Assembly: GCA_023271485.1 (NCBI GenBank)
Contig: JALPXT010000074.1
Location: 1-6,374 of the forward strand
Length of the DNA: 6,374 nt
Direction of reading: 5' to 3'
DNA from: Dehalococcoidia bacterium
GTDB taxonomy: Bacteria > Chloroflexota > Dehalococcoidia > SZUA-161 > SpSt-899
A program made the position numbers and the translations under genes. The stretch's first letter is position 1, and each line of letters starts with the position of its first letter. Of the stretch, positions 4,510 through 6,374 are shown piece after piece. The notes under the pieces were generated by a model. It had not been told where the DNA came from and did no database searches. It saw only the letters and a program-made list of their open reading frames with translations.

Positions 4510-5421
4510 TCACCGTGCCATCTCCACCAGAATCGCCTTCTGGGCATGGAGCCGGTTCTCCGCTTGATCAATCAGCACCGACTGAGGGCAGTCTATCAGT
4601 CCCTCAGCGAACTCCTCGCCGTGATGCACCGGCATGGGATGCATCAGGATAGCGTCGGGCTCCGCCTGAGCCAGAAGCTCAAGCGTAACTTGGTAACCGG
4701 CGAAATCCCGGCGGCGCTTCTCACTCTCATTCTCCTGCCCCATGCTTGTCCAGACATCGGTGTAGACCACATCAGCCCCTTCAACCGCCACGTGCGGACT
4801 TTCGGCGAGCACCACCTGGGTTGCAGTCGCTACGGCGATTCGCCTCGCAACGCCCATGATCTCGTCCTGGATCTCATAACCCCTGGGGGAGGCGACTTTG
4901 AAATGCATTCCAATCAGAGCGCAGGCTAAGAGAAGGCTTGCCGCCACATTATTCCCATCCCCAATATAGGCCAGCGTCAATCCCTTAGGCTTACCTTTCC
5001 TCTCATAGATGGTCAGGAGATCGGAGATGGCCTGGCAGGGGTGCTCGCGATCGGAGAGACCGTTGATCACCGGCACAGTGGCGCAGCGGGCCAGGGACTC
5101 GACAGTTCGGTGGGCAAATGTCCGCGCCATGATCAAGTCGGCATAACGGCTGAGCACCAGAGCCATATCTTTCATCGGTTCTCTTTGGCCCAATCCGACT
5201 TCCCCCCCGGCGAGGTAGATGGCATGGCCGCCAAGTTGATACATGGCTACATCGAAGCTAACCCGGGTGCGCAGCGATGGTTTCTCGAAGATCATTGCCA
5301 GGGTCTGGCCTGCCAACAAGGGCTCAGTGCCCTTTCGCTTCATGGCCAGGGCATTATCCAGGATACGCTGAAGATCATCGCTGCTGAGGTCGGCTACTGA
5401 GAGCAAGTCCTTACTTTTCAT
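4510..5421 (-). CDS. argF: Ornithine carbamoyltransferase
   Basis: This 303-residue protein is close to the usual OTC length and transfers the carbamoyl group from carbamoyl phosphate to ornithine to make citrulline in arginine synthesis (cytoplasmic, normally trimeric). Carbamoyl-phosphate motifs are KPSLRTR (47-53) and REHPCQ (125-130); the ornithine-binding loop DVWTSMGQE (222-230) separates it from aspartate carbamoyltransferase. The usual HCLP motif reads HPMP (261-264), so the conserved Cys is replaced by Pro and Leu by Met; the flanking HHGEE is normal. I chose the ATG at 5421 because the family N-terminus (MKSKDLLSVADLSSDDL) begins there. The frame extends upstream to an ATG at 5517, but those extra 32 residues would cover the argF promoter and overlap the folC start on the other strand. 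An AGAGG lies 4 nt upstream of the ATG. It is the first gene of the argF-cyclophilin-MBL operon. Confidence 0.93.
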   Translation of the reverse strand: MKSKDLLSVADLSSDDLQRILDNALAMKRKGTEPLLAGQTLAMIFEKPSLRTRVSFDVAMYQLGGHAIYLAGGEVGLGQREPMKDMALVLSRYADLIMARTFAHRTVESLARCATVPVINGLSDREHPCQAISDLLTIYERKGKPKGLTLAYIGDGNNVAASLLLACALIGMHFKVASPRGYEIQDEIMGVARRIAVATATQVVLAESPHVAVEGADVVYTDVWTSMGQENESEKRRRDFAGYQVTLELLAQAEPDAILMHPMPVHHGEEFAEGLIDCPQSVLIDQAENRLHAQKAILVEMAR

Positions 5422-5430
5422 ATTACCTCT

Positions 5431-5460
5431 AGTATAAACCATTGAAATCCGATATGGCAA
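5431..5460 (-). promoter_or_regulatory. Promoter of argF operon
   Basis: On the minus strand TTGCCA (5460-5455) and TATACT (5436-5431) are 18 bp apart, close to the sigma-70 consensus. The -10 box ends 9 bp before the ATG at 5421, so transcription should start near 5424, downstream of the AGAGG that would otherwise serve as Shine-Dalgarno. A leaderless or nearly leaderless transcript follows from this. I did not recognise an ArgR box, although I could not score weak matches. Confidence 0.5.
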
Positions 5461-5482
5461 GTGGGTGGCCCTGCTCCGGCCA

Positions 5483-5502
5483 CGATATGATATAATATAT
5501 CG
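5483..5502 (+). promoter_or_regulatory. Extended -10 promoter of folC inside an inverted repeat
   Basis: A perfect TATAAT (5491-5496) is preceded by TGA (5488-5490), making an extended -10 element; no -35 match is seen. CGATAT (5483-5488) and ATATCG (5497-5502) are exact inverted repeats flanking the -10 box, which could form an operator or be chance in AT-rich DNA. The -10 box ends 9 bp before the folC ATG, so the transcript would start within a few bases of the start codon. Confidence 0.5.
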
Positions 5503-5505
5503 GAG

Positions 5506-6374
5506 ATGAATTATCAAGCAGCTCTCGATTACATCTTGAGCTTTACCGATTACGAGCGCTGGCCTGGATTTGGGTATGCTGCCCGGTTTGACCTGCAGCG
5601 CATGGAGGACCTGCTTCGGCGATTGGGGTCACCACATCTGGGGGCCAGAACCGTCCACATCGCCGGCTCAAAGGGAAAGGGAAGCACCGCGGCGATGATC
5701 GCCTCCGCCCTTACCGTTGCGGGGTTCCGAACCGGACTCTACACCTCTCCACATCTGCACACCATGCGCGAGCGGATAAGGATTGACGGACAGTTGATCG
5801 CGGAGCACGAATTTGCCGGGCTTCTCTCTGAGATGAAGCCTGAGATCGAGGCGACAAATAGAGGCCAGACAGAAGAACTCAGCACCTTCGAGATCCTCAC
5901 CGCCATGGCCTTCCACCATTTCCGGAAACAAAGGGCGGCCTTTCTGGTGGCGGAGGCGGGCCTGGGAGGGCGACTGGATGCCACCAATGTGGTTAGCTCA
6001 GAGGTGTGTGTTGTCACCTCGATAAGCCGGGATCACACCGCTGTTCTCGGCGATACCATCCCGCAGATAGCAGCCGAGGAGGCCGGAATCATCGAGCCCG
6101 GCGTCACCGTAGTCAGCTCTCCCCAGGTTGCGGAAGCAGCTAAGGTAATCCGCAAACTTTGCCTCAAGAAAGGGGCCGAACTCATCATGGGGGGCGAGGA
6201 GATAACCTGGCAGGGAAGAGAATCAAGCCTCGACGGCCAATCACTGGAAGTGAGGGGGAGAAAAGGCGAGTACCACCTTACCATCCCATTACTTGGCGAG
6301 CACCAGATCGAGAATGCGGCCACAGCGGTGGCTGCATTGGAAGCTCTTGATATCGGGAAAGACCACATTACCTC
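5506..6374 (+). CDS. folC: Folylpolyglutamate/dihydrofolate synthase, 3' end missing
   Basis: The frame runs from the ATG at 5506 off the right edge: 289 codons of a protein usually about 420-440 residues long. FolC ligates glutamate to dihydropteroate and/or to folates using ATP, in the cytoplasm. Motifs in order are the N-terminal MNYQAALDYILSF, the P-loop HIAGSKGKGST (51-61), YTSPHLHTMRERI, STFEILTAMAFHHF, EAGLGGRLDATN, and SISRDHTAVLGDT. The block usually written EKAGIIK reads EEAGIIE (191-197), so the lysine carbamylated in studied FolC and Mur ligases is Glu192. The domain-linking region ends with GEHQIENAATAVAALEAL, a family hallmark. GGAG abuts the ATG with no spacing, so it cannot act as a normal Shine-Dalgarno; the adjacent -10 box suggests leaderless translation. 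Divergent from argF. Whether the enzyme is mono- or bifunctional cannot be told from this part. Confidence 0.93.
   Translation, partial: MNYQAALDYILSFTDYERWPGFGYAARFDLQRMEDLLRRLGSPHLGARTVHIAGSKGKGSTAAMIASALTVAGFRTGLYTSPHLHTMRERIRIDGQLIAEHEFAGLLSEMKPEIEATNRGQTEELSTFEILTAMAFHHFRKQRAAFLVAEAGLGGRLDATNVVSSEVCVVTSISRDHTAVLGDTIPQIAAEEAGIIEPGVTVVSSPQVAEAAKVIRKLCLKKGAELIMGGEEITWQGRESSLDGQSLEVRGRKGEYHLTIPLLGEHQIENAATAVAALEALDIGKDHIT

Noticed and set aside
5422..5517. N-terminal extension of argF to the ATG at 5517
   Set aside because: The extra 32 residues have no family counterpart, cover the argF promoter and overlap the folC start.
5668..6368. Several minus-strand frames across folC
   Set aside because: They are mirror images of the high-GC folC coding frame; the plus-strand frame holds all FolC motifs in order.
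1..6374. CRISPR array, tRNA, rRNA, transposase or prophage genes
   Set aside because: No spaced repeat series, no cloverleaf ending in a TψC-like arm and no transposase or phage motif was seen on either strand.

Overview
The window looks like a piece of a bacterial chromosome of moderate GC content. The dense housekeeping genes and their sequence style (a FolC P-loop reading GSKGKGS, a tandem-GNAT protein beside a PIG-L deacetylase) suggest Chloroflexota, perhaps Dehalococcoidia. That assignment is an impression; no rRNA or other marker is present to settle it.

Left part (1-1430) is accessory DNA read mostly on the minus strand. The start of a flavodoxin-like gene lies at the left edge. Next come an intact small antitoxin (197-397), its broken BrnT-type toxin gene (about 398-578, one frameshift plus a C-terminal deletion), and a frameshifted antitoxin of the TIGR02574 type (588-841) that has no toxin partner. 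Beyond these are an 82-bp imperfect stem-loop with the architecture of an integron attC site (879-960) and a small membrane zinc-ribbon gene (966-1160). A perfect core-like GTTAGGC lies just upstream of that gene (1205-1211). The simplest reading is an eroding group of integron-type gene cassettes without a visible integrase. The stretch 1212-1430 has no gene but holds two stem-loops.

Middle part (1431-3151) is a divergent pair: a tandem-GNAT acetyltransferase on the minus strand and a PIG-L/LmbE-family zinc deacetylase on the plus strand, with overlapping promoter elements between them. This pairs the protein folds of the mycothiol enzymes MshD and MshB, although neither protein can be assigned to that pathway from sequence alone.

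Right part (3168-5421) is a compact minus-strand operon: ornithine carbamoyltransferase (argF), a membrane-anchored cyclophilin and a metallo-beta-lactamase-fold hydrolase, with gaps of 33 and 28 bp. It converges on the deacetylase gene. Divergent from argF is folC (5506 to the window end), which is cut off at the edge. FolC carries Glu where the family's carbamylated Lys is expected, and ArgF carries HPMP where HCLP is usual.

For three genes (GNAT, argF, folC) the -10 box ends only 9-10 bp before the ATG. This predicts leaderless or nearly leaderless transcripts, whereas genes such as the flavodoxin, the zinc-ribbon protein, the deacetylase and the cyclophilin have ordinary Shine-Dalgarno sequences.
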